A stretch of DNA of 64,000 nt from contig NZ_JAIQZM010000024.1 of assembly GCF_023333595.1 (NCBI RefSeq), forward strand, positions 40,692 to 104,691. Reading direction: 5' to 3'. The notes under the pieces are model-generated. The model had not been told where the DNA came from. It did no database searches and saw only the letters and a list, made by a program, of their open reading frames with translations. The stretch is from Argonema galeatum A003/A1 (GTDB lineage: Bacteria; Cyanobacteriota; Cyanobacteriia; Cyanobacteriales; Aerosakkonemataceae). Of the stretch, positions 32,141-40,297 are shown piece after piece. A program made the translations under genes and the position numbers. Position 1 is the first letter of the stretch; every line of letters starts with the position of its first letter.

Positions 32141-33970
32141 CTAGCTATAACATTGATAATGCCGAACCCTATAACCTTCAACTTTTGGTAAAGAACGACG
32201 ATCCTTGAGAGTACAATTATGTGAGTCAAGTAGTTCAGGCGCGTGAAAATTCAACAACCAAACATCCAGAGGTTTTGGCAAACTATCCACCGTTTCAGGA
32301 AGCGTACTAGCCGGATTTTTCTCAGGGTCATTACATAAATCACCATAACACCAACCTTGATGTATATGAGCTAAGAGAAACTGAGGATTACTAGCAACAG
32401 AATTCGAGATATTGAGGCGTTTAAATTCCCAAGCAATCCCCATCATTCTACCAGTCTGACCGTGGTGTTTATGAGTCGTAGCAATAAGTACAGGCGCTTG
32501 GGATTCTTTTTGAATAATTTGAGCCACCATATCGCCGCGTTCGTGCTGAAGATAATCAAGATTCCAAATTACAGTTATAGCACCGATGAATCCCATCAGC
32601 CAAATAATGCAAAAGCGTTTCCACGCAGCGTCTGAGAACGACGAGAAAAGATGAAAAACTGTTTTTGCTTCTTTTCTTTCAACGACTTTTGAATTTTGAT
32701 TTTTGACTGACTGGGCAAGCGTTGCAGCAAGTAGAGCGATCGCAGCTGGAAAGTAGTTATACTGAAACCTCGGCGCTAACGTTAAATCCATCCCCAAACC
32801 GTAAGTAAAGCCGAAAATCAGCAGCAGCATACCCAACACATATCCGCCCAAACCTATTATCCCCAAACGGATATTTTGTTGTTCCATCTGCGAACTAAAA
32901 CCGCGCCAGATAATCGGTACAACCCAAATCACAAAAATTGCCGTCACTACACCAGAAGAGATCGTCAATGCTAAACTTAATATATCTACCGGCAACAACG
33001 ACAGCATTGCGATCGCCCATAAGAAAAATCGCACGATCGGCCAAAGGAAATTGCTAACAGGATCGCCCTCATAAACCCACTTAGTCAATTCATTGCCCTT
33101 AATATCTTGCAAAACAGGTAACCAAACCAAACCCCCCGCCAGAGTGCCAGCTGCCACCGCTAAAATGCGCCACCAGTGGCTGAGAGAGTGGGAGAGGGGG
33201 GGAGTGGGAGAGGGGGAGGGGAGAGAAATTGCCCAATTCCTAACCCAAATTGCCAACAAAACAAACCCTTCCGCAATCAAAGTGAGGGCGAAAAAATAAT
33301 GAACTGCAATGCCCAAACTATTAACGGCTACCCAGATTAATCCTACCCAAACTGGTAGAGGCGATCGCTTTTGTAACGATTCAATAGCTACTACAAAGCA
33401 ACTCAAAGACGCAATAACCAATAAGATTGCCAATGTGTAATGACGAGCTTCTTGAGCCAAAGAAACCCCAAAAGGCGACACAGCCATCATTGCGGCTGCC
33501 AATTGCCCCACCAAGCGCGATCGAAACGCCAACCAACCCAAGCCAAACATAGCTGGAATAGACGCCACACCAAACAAAGCTGAAAGGGCCCTCGACGCCC
33601 ACAGCAAAGTCAATCCCTCATTTAAGGGAAACAGCTTCAGCCATAAGTGAGTCAGCACAAAGTAGACAGGAGGGTGCGTACTCTCCCTAAATAACCTATT
33701 AATAACCCCCCCAATACCGATCGTTGGATGGGATTGCAGGGGTTGCAGGAGCGTGTCTAGAGCTAGAACGCGATCGAGCGGCACCGTGTGAAACGTATTG
33801 CCCAGACTAAATACGATCGTCGCAAACTCATCCGTCCAAATCGGTTTCATCTCCAGGCGGCTAAAGCGCAAACCAGTCCCCACAGCTATCCACACCAACA
33901 GCAGCATAGGGTGGAACCAGCGACTTTGGGATAAATCTTTTAACCAGGGCCATTTGGAAACATCAAGCAT
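32141..33970 (-). CDS. Glycosyltransferase family 39-like (GT-C) membrane protein
   Basis: The 609-aa protein has about 10-12 transmembrane helices and the GT-C first-loop acidic pair D47-E48 (MKPIWTDEFATI), followed by STHPPVYFVLTHLWLKLFP and SPFGVSLAQEARHYTL, as in ArnT/PMT-like transferases that use polyprenyl-phosphate sugars. A large C-terminal periplasmic region (about 450-609) has NRY-like DYLQHERGDMVAQIIQ and a terminal Cys pair. Substrate and acceptor are unknown. It is monocistronic, flanked by repeats. A short poly-Ser/Pro stretch (SLPSPSPTPPLSHSLSHWW) looks like an in-frame low-complexity insertion. Confidence 0.82.
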   Translation of the reverse strand: MLDVSKWPWLKDLSQSRWFHPMLLLVWIAVGTGLRFSRLEMKPIWTDEFATIVFSLGNTFHTVPLDRVLALDTLLQPLQSHPTIGIGGVINRLFRESTHPPVYFVLTHLWLKLFPLNEGLTLLWASRALSALFGVASIPAMFGLGWLAFRSRLVGQLAAAMMAVSPFGVSLAQEARHYTLAILLVIASLSCFVVAIESLQKRSPLPVWVGLIWVAVNSLGIAVHYFFALTLIAEGFVLLAIWVRNWAISLPSPSPTPPLSHSLSHWWRILAVAAGTLAGGLVWLPVLQDIKGNELTKWVYEGDPVSNFLWPIVRFFLWAIAMLSLLPVDILSLALTISSGVVTAIFVIWVVPIIWRGFSSQMEQQNIRLGIIGLGGYVLGMLLLIFGFTYGLGMDLTLAPRFQYNYFPAAIALLAATLAQSVKNQNSKVVERKEAKTVFHLFSSFSDAAWKRFCIIWLMGFIGAITVIWNLDYLQHERGDMVAQIIQKESQAPVLIATTHKHHGQTGRMMGIAWEFKRLNISNSVASNPQFLLAHIHQGWCYGDLCNDPEKNPASTLPETVDSLPKPLDVWLLNFHAPELLDSHNCTLKDRRSLPKVEGYRVRHYQCYS

Positions 33971-34079
33971 TGCTCATCACTACCACAAAATTTCTGCAAG
34001 CATTTTAAACAATACGTTGTTTTTATCAGTGATTTTTTCCAAAAAATTTCCCGATCTGCTCCTAACTCTTTGTAAATAA

Positions 34080-34329
34080 GCATTAGCCTATTTGAGATGG
34101 TTTCTAAACAGCTAGTACCCGTTTTGGTTACTAATGTTTGGCTCTATCAATTTTTACTTAACAGTATATTTGCCGATCTCGATCGCTTAACAAGCGCCAA
34201 ATAGCATAGGACTTACGCTTTTCTCCCCCCTAGCCCCCCAAATCTGGGGGGCTAGGGGGGCAAAACCAAGGTTTTGCGTAAGTTCTGTATCAGAAAAAAC
34301 CTTTTATATCAGGAACAAGTAGCAAGAAT
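34080..34329. other. Intergenic upstream of the pentapeptide gene
   Basis: AT-rich sequence with a large palindromic element (34211-34283). No gene or RNA was seen outside it. Confidence 0.4.
34211..34283. repeat. Palindromic MITE-like repeat with ACTTACGC ends
   Basis: Ends ACTTACGC/GCGTAAGT and an inner hairpin of CCCCCCTAGCCCCCC with its complement around AAATCT form a long imperfect cruciform. It lies about 46 bp upstream of the pentapeptide gene. Confidence 0.75.
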
Positions 34330-35130
34330 ATGGCCGGAAATATAGCACATATCAAACGATTGATAGAAACCAAACAATGTCAGGGAGGCGACCTGAGTGA
34401 AGCAACCCTGGCGCGGCTCAATTTGAGCGGTGCCGACTTGAGCGGTGCTAAATTGGTTTTTGCCAATATGAATAGCGTCAACTTGAGCGGTGCTAATTTA
34501 AGCGGTGCCGATCTAAGTTTTGCTAACTTGGTTTCGGCTAATTTGGCTAATGCTGACATGAGTGGCGCAGACTGCAAAGGGCTCAACTTCTTTGATGCCA
34601 ACATGAGTAAAACCAATCTCTGCGGTGCCGATTTAGGGTTTGCCAATTTAGTTAATGTCAACTTGAGCGAAGCCAACCTGAATGGTGCCGACTTAGATGG
34701 TGCCAGTTTAATCGGGGCCAATCTGACTCGTGCCAACCTCTGCGGTACTGATTTGGGTGGTGCCAATTTGGGCAATGCAAATCTGTTAGAAGCGAACTTG
34801 TCTAATGCCACTGTATGCGATGCTCGCTTAGTGGGTGCTAACCTGCAAGATGCCAACCTCAGCGGTGCGGACTTGAGGGATGCTAACTTGCTCAACGCCA
34901 ACCTCACTGGTGCCAACTTGAGTGGTGCCAACCTCACTGGTGCCAATTTAGCAAATGCGCGACTGGATGGTGCGATCGGACTCTACAGAGACGATCCCGT
35001 TGCGGTTAGACAAAATGAGCCTCCCAGGTCGAACCCTACTGGGCCAAATGTCTCCTATCTAAATTTTTTGCAAGCCAACTCCAAACCCCCAAATTCTAAC
35101 CGTTTGGGTCTGCCCCATTCAGGATGGTGA
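34330..35130 (+). CDS. Pentapeptide-repeat protein
   Basis: Residues about 20-215 are continuous A[DN]LxG pentapeptides (LSGADLSGAKL, CGADLGFANLVNVNLSEANL and so on), which fold as a right-handed quadrilateral beta-helix. The N-terminal 19 residues form a helix (IKRLIETKQC) and the C-terminal 45 residues are polar and Pro/Asn-rich. There is no signal peptide, so it is probably cytoplasmic. Cyanobacteria carry many such proteins without known function. A long antisense frame over it is a by-product of the repeats. It is convergent with argG across short tandem repeats. Confidence 0.92.
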   Translation: MAGNIAHIKRLIETKQCQGGDLSEATLARLNLSGADLSGAKLVFANMNSVNLSGANLSGADLSFANLVSANLANADMSGADCKGLNFFDANMSKTNLCGADLGFANLVNVNLSEANLNGADLDGASLIGANLTRANLCGTDLGGANLGNANLLEANLSNATVCDARLVGANLQDANLSGADLRDANLLNANLTGANLSGANLTGANLANARLDGAIGLYRDDPVAVRQNEPPRSNPTGPNVSYLNFLQANSKPPNSNRLGLPHSGW

Positions 35131-35131
35131 A

Positions 35132-35303
35132 AAGTCAAAAGTCAAAAGTCAAAAGTCAAAATAGGGAGGAGAAAGCAAAATTTTCCCATATCTTTCTTAT
35201 GATTGGGTGCAGTCATAAGTAGTTGCTTGGAAGGAAGAGTCCTCAAGAGTCCCTCTTTCCTTTTGACTTTTGACTTTTGACTTTTGACTTTTGACTTTTG
35301 ACT
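35132..35303. repeat. Inverted pair of AAAAGTC tandem repeats
   Basis: GTCAAAA heptamers at 35132-35160 and their inverse (CTTTTGA) at 35257-35303 face each other between the convergent pentapeptide and argG genes. The pair could form a long stem with a ~100-nt loop and may serve both genes as terminator. Confidence 0.7.
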
Positions 35304-36507
35304 ATGATTGGCGGTTTTTCTGCGACCAAACGCGAGTGGGGAGTCCCCAAACGTAGATAAAGCCTTCAGCAGCTTTATGGTCAAACTGATCTTCAGCACC
35401 GTAGGTTGCCAAAGTAGGACTGTAAAGAGTTTTGTCTGACTTGCGTCCTACAATGTTGGCATTGCCCTTAAACAGTTTGACGCGCACCGTTCCCGATACT
35501 CGCTCTTGGGTTTTTTGAACAAAAGCATCTAAAGCTGCTTTGAGAGGACTGTACCAAAGACCGTTATAGACAAGTTGGGTATAAGTTTCTTCGATACCGC
35601 GCTTATAGTGGGTGACATCTGCTGTCAGAGTAAGGCTTTCCAAGTCACGATGAGCGTTAATTAAAAGCAAAAGAGCGGGTGCTTCGTAGATTTCTCGCGA
35701 TTTGATGCCCACGAGACGGTTTTCTAGCATATCAATCCGTCCGAAGCCGTGATTTCCAGCGATATCATTGAGTTTGGTAACTAGCTGGACGGGGTTAAGC
35801 GCTTCCCCATTGACTTTTGTGGGAATGCCTTGCTCAAAGTCAATTTCTACATATTCTGGCTCGTTGGGGGTATCTGCGATCGCTTTTGTGATCGCATAGA
35901 TTTCTTCCTCCGGTTCTGTCCAAGGATCTTCTAATGGCCCCGCTTCAATGCTGCGACCGAATAAATTGCGATCGATACTGTAAGGAGATTTTTTCTTCAC
36001 CGGGGATGGAATGCCAAATTTTTCGCCATATGCGATCGTTTCCTCCCGACTCATCCCCCATTCCCGTGCCGGTGCCAGCACTTTGATATCGGGGTTAAGC
36101 GCAGCAATAGAAACATCAAAGCGAACTTGGTCATTTCCCTTGCCGGTGCAACCGTGCGCTACAGCATCCGCACCGTATTTTTCGGCAGCCTCAACCAAAA
36201 GCTTAGCAATCAGCGGGCGGGCAAGCGCTGTCTGGAGGGGATAGCGATTTTCATAAAGAGCGTTAGCTAGAATCGCTGGAAAGGCATAGTCTTTGACGAA
36301 ACTTTCAGTTGCATCGGCAACTAGCGATTCGATTGCACCCGATTTTAGCGCTTTTTCTCGCACTGCCTCCAATTCATCTCCCTGACCGAGATCCGCTGCC
36401 AGAGTAATGACTTCTTTTACGCCCCACTCTTCTTTGAGGTAAGGAATACAGACGGAGGTATCGACTCCTCCCGAATATGCCAGCACAACTTTATTGGCGC
36501 GACCCAT
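35302..36507 (-). CDS. argG: Argininosuccinate synthase
   Basis: ArgG condenses citrulline and aspartate with ATP to argininosuccinate in arginine synthesis. The 401-aa protein has the family length and motifs: the ATP loop AYSGGVDTS (9-17), the citrulline/aspartate site AHGCTGKGNDQVRFD (about 115-129), YSIDRNLFGRSIEAG, GRIDMLENRLVGIKSREIYE and the terminal EGFIYVWGLPTRVW. The stop lies right at the edge of the inverted heptamer repeat. It is monocistronic and divergent from the GT2 gene. Confidence 0.97.
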   Translation of the reverse strand: MGRANKVVLAYSGGVDTSVCIPYLKEEWGVKEVITLAADLGQGDELEAVREKALKSGAIESLVADATESFVKDYAFPAILANALYENRYPLQTALARPLIAKLLVEAAEKYGADAVAHGCTGKGNDQVRFDVSIAALNPDIKVLAPAREWGMSREETIAYGEKFGIPSPVKKKSPYSIDRNLFGRSIEAGPLEDPWTEPEEEIYAITKAIADTPNEPEYVEIDFEQGIPTKVNGEALNPVQLVTKLNDIAGNHGFGRIDMLENRLVGIKSREIYEAPALLLLINAHRDLESLTLTADVTHYKRGIEETYTQLVYNGLWYSPLKAALDAFVQKTQERVSGTVRVKLFKGNANIVGRKSDKTLYSPTLATYGAEDQFDHKAAEGFIYVWGLPTRVWSQKNRQS

Positions 36508-36686
36508 TATTTCAATTCAGCAAAACAACGAGCCTTATTATCCACCACTACTATGCCCATTCTTGTCAGTGAAGGCACAGTTTAGCAAAACGCCGGGATA
36601 GGAAGGCCAAGACTCGCGCTAATTGCTAATTGTTTAATAAGTCTTTACAATTATCCATTAGCCATTCGCCATGAGCAGTTCTATAG

Positions 36687-37628
36687 GTGTTTTTCAGCGT
36701 TGTCATTCCAACTTATAATCGCAAACCCATTCTGGAAAAATGCCTCAGAGCTTTGGAGGAGCAGCATTTGTCTGCCGGTAGCGTCGTTCGAGGCTATGAT
36801 GTTGTTTTGGTGGATGATGGTTCGACTGATGGCACTCTGGAATGGCTAGAGGCACATTCGACTGAGTTTCCCCACGTGCGATCGCTCTCGCAAGACCACC
36901 AAGGCCCAGCAGCCGCCCGCAATCTCGGTGTAAAAAAGGCAACAGGCGACACGATCGTTTTTATTGATAGCGACCTGGTAGTCACAGAAAATTTCCTTCA
37001 GGCACACGCTAACGCCTTGGTAGAAGGTTATAGTACAGTAGGTAGCGATCGCCTGTTTACCTACGGTCGCGTTATCAATACCTGTAACTTCGATCACCCG
37101 ACTGCCGAACCGTACAAAGTGACTGACTTCTCGGCAGCTTATTTTGCGACCGGGAATGTTGCGATCGCTCGTCACTGGCTAGAAGAAGCCGGACTGTTCG
37201 ACACCCGCTTTCAACTCTATGGCTGGGAAGACTTAGAACTCGGCGTCCGACTGAAAAAATTTGGTTTAAAACTGATAAAATCCCCAGATGCCGTTGGTTA
37301 CCACTGGCACCCACCCTTTTCCTTAGAACAGATTGATAGTGCGATCGACAGAGAAATTCAGCGGGGGCGCATGGGTGTTCTATTTTACCAAAAACATCCT
37401 ACCTGGGAAGTTCGCATGATGATCCAAATGACCGGGCTGCACCGACTGCTTTGGGGCCTCCTCTCTCTGGGCGGTCGCCTCAACGAAAGCACAATGGCTC
37501 CATTTTTGCAAGCGTTAATAGACAGAGGTAAACCCCAATTAGCGCTAGAAATTGCTCGAATTTTTCTGAATTGGTACAACGTTCGCGCAGTTTATGCAGC
37601 TTATGCTCAAATGCAGCCCCAAAAATAG
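36687..37628 (+). CDS. Family 2 glycosyltransferase
   Basis: A GT-A fold transferase of 313 aa: FSVVIPTYNRKPILEKCL at the N-terminus, DVVLVDDGSTDGTLEWL, the DxD equivalent FIDSDLVV (about 93-100), and the acceptor region FDTRFQLYGWEDLELGVRLK, which holds the catalytic WED motif. The C-terminal ~60 residues (MIQMTGLHRLLWGLLSLGG) are hydrophobic and may attach it to the membrane. It probably adds a sugar from a nucleotide-sugar to a surface glycan; donor and acceptor are unknown. An octamer repeat starts right at its stop. Confidence 0.9.
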   Translation: MFFSVVIPTYNRKPILEKCLRALEEQHLSAGSVVRGYDVVLVDDGSTDGTLEWLEAHSTEFPHVRSLSQDHQGPAAARNLGVKKATGDTIVFIDSDLVVTENFLQAHANALVEGYSTVGSDRLFTYGRVINTCNFDHPTAEPYKVTDFSAAYFATGNVAIARHWLEEAGLFDTRFQLYGWEDLELGVRLKKFGLKLIKSPDAVGYHWHPPFSLEQIDSAIDREIQRGRMGVLFYQKHPTWEVRMMIQMTGLHRLLWGLLSLGGRLNESTMAPFLQALIDRGKPQLALEIARIFLNWYNVRAVYAAYAQMQPQK

Positions 37629-37662
37629 GCAGAGGGGCAGAGGGGCAGAGGGGCAGAGGGGA
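37626..37662. repeat. STRR, GAGGGGCA octamers
   Basis: Four tandem octamers begin within the stop region of the GT2 gene. A small hairpin ACGGGC-TTT-GCCCGT follows further on at 37759-37773. Confidence 0.8.
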
Positions 37663-37839
37663 AAAAGAATGATAGATAATCTTCTGGCCCGAAGGGATTA
37701 ACCCTACAACTCTAAGCAGAAACTAGCAAAGTTATGGTATCTTAATACAGTTATTTAAACGGGCTTTGCCCGTCTTGTGGGTGTTTGGTGGAAGTTAAAG
37801 CTTCCAGTAGTACAGCAATTAACAAACTAAGACATACTT

Positions 37840-38439
37840 ATGCTTGAACAGGCCAAAATTTTAGGTGTGATTTCGGTACTAGCTATTTCATTAGCTGCTT
37901 GCTCTGGCAACTCTGAAAGCGCTTCTAATCCAACTTCACCAGATAATTCCTCGACCGCAGCTGCACCAAATTCAGCAGCACCTGCTGTTGAGACAACATC
38001 CTCGACAGTCAGCGGATCTAGCTCTGAATTAAAAAATGTCGGTGAAGTAAAATTTAAAACACCAACAGCAGGTGCCCTATATGGTGTTTTTGATGTAGTT
38101 AATGAGTCCAGTGCCACATCTCACAAAGTCTCCAAAGCAATTCCTGTTAAGCTGAGCGGTTGGGCTGTTATAGCCAACAAAGGCAAAACAGCAGATAGCG
38201 TAATTATCACCCAAGCTGACAATAAAAAAGTACTGGCAGTTGCTCCAGTAAATGTAGTAAGACCCGATGTTGCCAAAGCATTGAACAATCCTGCGTATAA
38301 AAGCTCTGGTTGGAACGCTACAATCAAGCCTTCTAATTTGCCAGCAGGTAAAGTAGTTATCCAAGCTTGGGCTTACGATTCTACAACTAAGGAAGCTACC
38401 CAGCTCAGCCGTAACCACGAACTAGATGTAGCTCAATGA
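37840..38439 (+). CDS. Putative lipoprotein, unknown function
   Basis: The 199-aa protein begins with a lipoprotein signal: ILGVISVLAISLAAC with the lipobox LAAC and Cys21. A Ser/Thr/Ala/Pro-rich linker follows (about 22-65), then a compact domain (about 70-199) with LSGWAVIANKGKTADSVIIT, SSGWNATIKPSNLPAGKVVI and QAWAYDSTTKEATQL, a beta-rich pattern resembling small immunoglobulin-like carbohydrate or surface domains. It is probably anchored at the inner leaflet of the outer membrane or plasma membrane facing the periplasm. It lies 150 bp upstream of rpsB in the same direction but is separated by the rpsB leader. Confidence 0.7.
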   Translation: MLEQAKILGVISVLAISLAACSGNSESASNPTSPDNSSTAAAPNSAAPAVETTSSTVSGSSSELKNVGEVKFKTPTAGALYGVFDVVNESSATSHKVSKAIPVKLSGWAVIANKGKTADSVIITQADNKKVLAVAPVNVVRPDVAKALNNPAYKSSGWNATIKPSNLPAGKVVIQAWAYDSTTKEATQLSRNHELDVAQ

Positions 38440-38515
38440 TCTCATGTCAACTGCCCAGAGTTAAGCAAAATTGTGCTAGCTTAGGGAATGTTGTCTAAAA
38501 TCACACATTCGAGAA

Positions 38516-38589
38516 TTCGGGTGTTTCTTGGGGAAGATATAAGTCCCAAGAAATACGCTCGGATGGAGGTTTAACCCGAAAGGAGTTCA
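38516..38589 (+). promoter_or_regulatory. Structured 5' leader of rpsB
   Basis: Two nested stems can form: outer TTCGGGT (38516-38522) with ACCCGAA (38574-38580), and inner TTTCTTGGG (38524-38532) with CCCAAGAAA (38545-38553). The outer stem ends at the ribosome-binding sequence AAAGGAGTTC, 8-9 nt before the rpsB ATG. This is the layout of an autogenous ribosomal-protein leader. The protein that might bind is inferred to be S2. Confidence 0.55.
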
Positions 38590-38596
38590 AAAAAAT

Positions 38597-39394
38597 ATGC
38601 CAGTTGTCTCTTTAGCTCAAATGATGGAGGCGGGAGTTCACTTTGGGCACCAAACTCGCCGTTGGAACCCCAAAATGTCTCCTTATATTTACACCTCCCG
38701 CAATGGAGTCCACATCATCGACTTGGTACAAACAGCCCAGTTGATGGAAGACGCTTACAGCTATATGCGTACTGCGGCGGAGCAGGGAAAGAAGTTTCTT
38801 TTTATCGGCACCAAGCGTCAAGCAGCCGGTATTGTGGCACAAGAAGCCGCTCGCTGTGGATCTTATTACATCAACCAACGGTGGTTAGGCGGGATGCTCA
38901 CGAACTGGGCCACGATCAAGACGCGGGTAGAGCGTTTGAAAGAATTGGAACGCCGCGAAGAAAGCGGGGGACTCGCCCTGCTGCCTAAAAAAGAAGCAGC
39001 AGTTTTGCGCCGCGAAATGGAAAAGCTGCAAAAATACCTGGGTGGCATCAAGGCGATGCGGAAACTACCCGATATAGTCGTGATTGTGGATCAGCGACGG
39101 GAGTATAACGCAGTTCAAGAATGCCAGAAGCTATCGATTCCGATCGTATCCCTGCTAGATACAAACTGCGATCCCGATGTGGTGGATATTCCCATTCCGG
39201 CAAACGATGACGCCATCAGGTCAATTAAGCTAATAGTAGGTAAGTTGGCTGACGCCATCTATGAAGGTCGTCACGGTCAGCTGGAAGCAGAAGCAGAAGA
39301 GGACTACGAAGATTACGAAAGCGCTGAAGAAGACTCCGAGTTCGATGATGGTGAATTCGTCGAAGAAGATGAGGAGGCAGAAACTGAGGAGTAA
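38597..39394 (+). CDS. rpsB: 30S ribosomal protein S2
   Basis: S2 binds the 16S rRNA head near S1. The 265-aa sequence has all family landmarks: MMEAGVHFGHQTRRWNPKMS, YIYTSRNGVHIIDL, FIGTKRQAAGIVAQEA, YINQRWLGGMLTNW, PDIVVIVDQRREYNAVQEC and NDDAIRSIKLIVGKLADA. The last ~35 residues are an acidic extension (EEDYEDYESAEEDSE) usual in cyanobacteria. It starts 8 nt after an AAGGAG ribosome site and is followed after 37 bp by tsf, the standard operon. Confidence 0.99.
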   Translation: MPVVSLAQMMEAGVHFGHQTRRWNPKMSPYIYTSRNGVHIIDLVQTAQLMEDAYSYMRTAAEQGKKFLFIGTKRQAAGIVAQEAARCGSYYINQRWLGGMLTNWATIKTRVERLKELERREESGGLALLPKKEAAVLRREMEKLQKYLGGIKAMRKLPDIVVIVDQRREYNAVQECQKLSIPIVSLLDTNCDPDVVDIPIPANDDAIRSIKLIVGKLADAIYEGRHGQLEAEAEEDYEDYESAEEDSEFDDGEFVEEDEEAETEE

Positions 39395-39431
39395 TCAGCG
39401 TTAAAAACGTTAACAGAGTGGAACAGACAAG

Positions 39432-40091
39432 ATGGCGGAAATATCAGCAAAAGTAGTTCAAGAGCTGCGCCAAAAAACCGGCGTGGGCATGATGGATTGC
39501 AAAAAAGCGCTCAAAGAAACCGACGGTGATATGGCTAAAGCCATTGAATGGCTGCGGCAAAAAGGGCTAGCCCGTGCTGGGGCAATAGAACAACGATCGG
39601 CAACAGATGGGCTGGTAGGCAGCTACATCCACACTGGTGGGCGAGTTGGGGTATTGGTGGAAGTAAACTGCCAAACCGACTTTGTAGCCCGCAACGAAGA
39701 CTTCAAAAGCCTGGTGCAAAACATTGCCATGCAAATTGCGGCTTGTCCCAATGTGGAGTACGTCAAAGTCAGCGACATTCCATCGGAAATCGTTGAGAGG
39801 GAAAAGGCGATCGAAATGGGGCGGGATGACTTGGGGAACAAGCCAGTCAACATCAAAGAAAAGATTGTTGAGGGTCGCATTGAAAAACGCCTCAAAGAAA
39901 TGACTTTGATGGATCAGCCATACATCCGTGACCAAAATATCTCGGTGGATGAGCTGATTAAGCAGCACGTAGCCAAGTTGGGTGAAAATATCCAAGTCCG
40001 TCGCTTTGTCCGGTTTGTGCTGGGCGAAGGGCTGGAAAAGAAGGAGAGTAACTTTGCTGAGGAAGTTGCAGCTCAAATGGGCAGCAATTAG
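39432..40091 (+). CDS. tsf: Translation elongation factor Ts
   Basis: EF-Ts exchanges GDP for GTP on EF-Tu. The 219-aa protein is of the short cyanobacterial/plastid type: N-terminal UBA-like VQELRQKTGVGMMDCKKALK, core EVNCQTDFVARNEDF (the TDFV motif that contacts EF-Tu) and one dimerisation core ending LRFVLGEGLE-like FVRFVLGEGLEKKESNF. The longer E. coli form has a second core that is missing here, as expected. It is co-transcribed with rpsB and closed by a strong terminator at 40205-40239. Confidence 0.98.
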   Translation: MAEISAKVVQELRQKTGVGMMDCKKALKETDGDMAKAIEWLRQKGLARAGAIEQRSATDGLVGSYIHTGGRVGVLVEVNCQTDFVARNEDFKSLVQNIAMQIAACPNVEYVKVSDIPSEIVEREKAIEMGRDDLGNKPVNIKEKIVEGRIEKRLKEMTLMDQPYIRDQNISVDELIKQHVAKLGENIQVRRFVRFVLGEGLEKKESNFAEEVAAQMGSN

Positions 40092-40123
40092 GTGGCAATC
40101 ATTAGTCATCTCCTTTCAAAGAA

Positions 40124-40153
40124 TGTAGAGACGTTGCATGCAACGTCTCTACA
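40124..40153. repeat. 30-bp perfect palindrome TGTAGAGACGTTGCA (family P2)
   Basis: The arm TGTAGAGACGTTGCA is followed directly by its complement. It lies between tsf and its terminator. It differs from the copy at 24384-24413 by matched changes in both arms. Confidence 0.85.
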
Positions 40154-40204
40154 AGGGTTACAGGTAACGCACCTTTAATTTCTGAGATGTCTATTGAGTA
40201 GCAA

Positions 40205-40239
40205 AAAAACAGGTCAATCTGTATGGATGACCTGTTTTT
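40205..40239 (+). terminator. Rho-independent terminator after rpsB-tsf
   Basis: AAAAACAGGTCA (40205-40216) and TGACCTGTTTTT (40228-40239) form a 12-bp stem with a T-run on the plus strand and an A-run upstream, so it can work in both directions. Confidence 0.9.
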
Positions 40240-40297
40240 GATTTGTGGCTTATCCTAAAAAGAGGAGTTCTGCAAACTTTGCAGCTGTAATAAGGTG

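Noticed and set aside
34380..34946. 188-codon antisense frame over the pentapeptide gene
   Set aside because: The repeated A(D/N)LSG codons give open antisense frames by composition; the plus-strand protein is a clear family member.
35142..35399. 85-codon minus-strand frame next to argG
   Set aside because: It translates the AAAAGTC tandem repeats (KSQKSKVK peptides) and overlaps the argG 3' end.
39567..40109. 180-codon antisense frame over tsf
   Set aside because: tsf is unmistakable on the plus strand and the antisense product has no recognisable domain.
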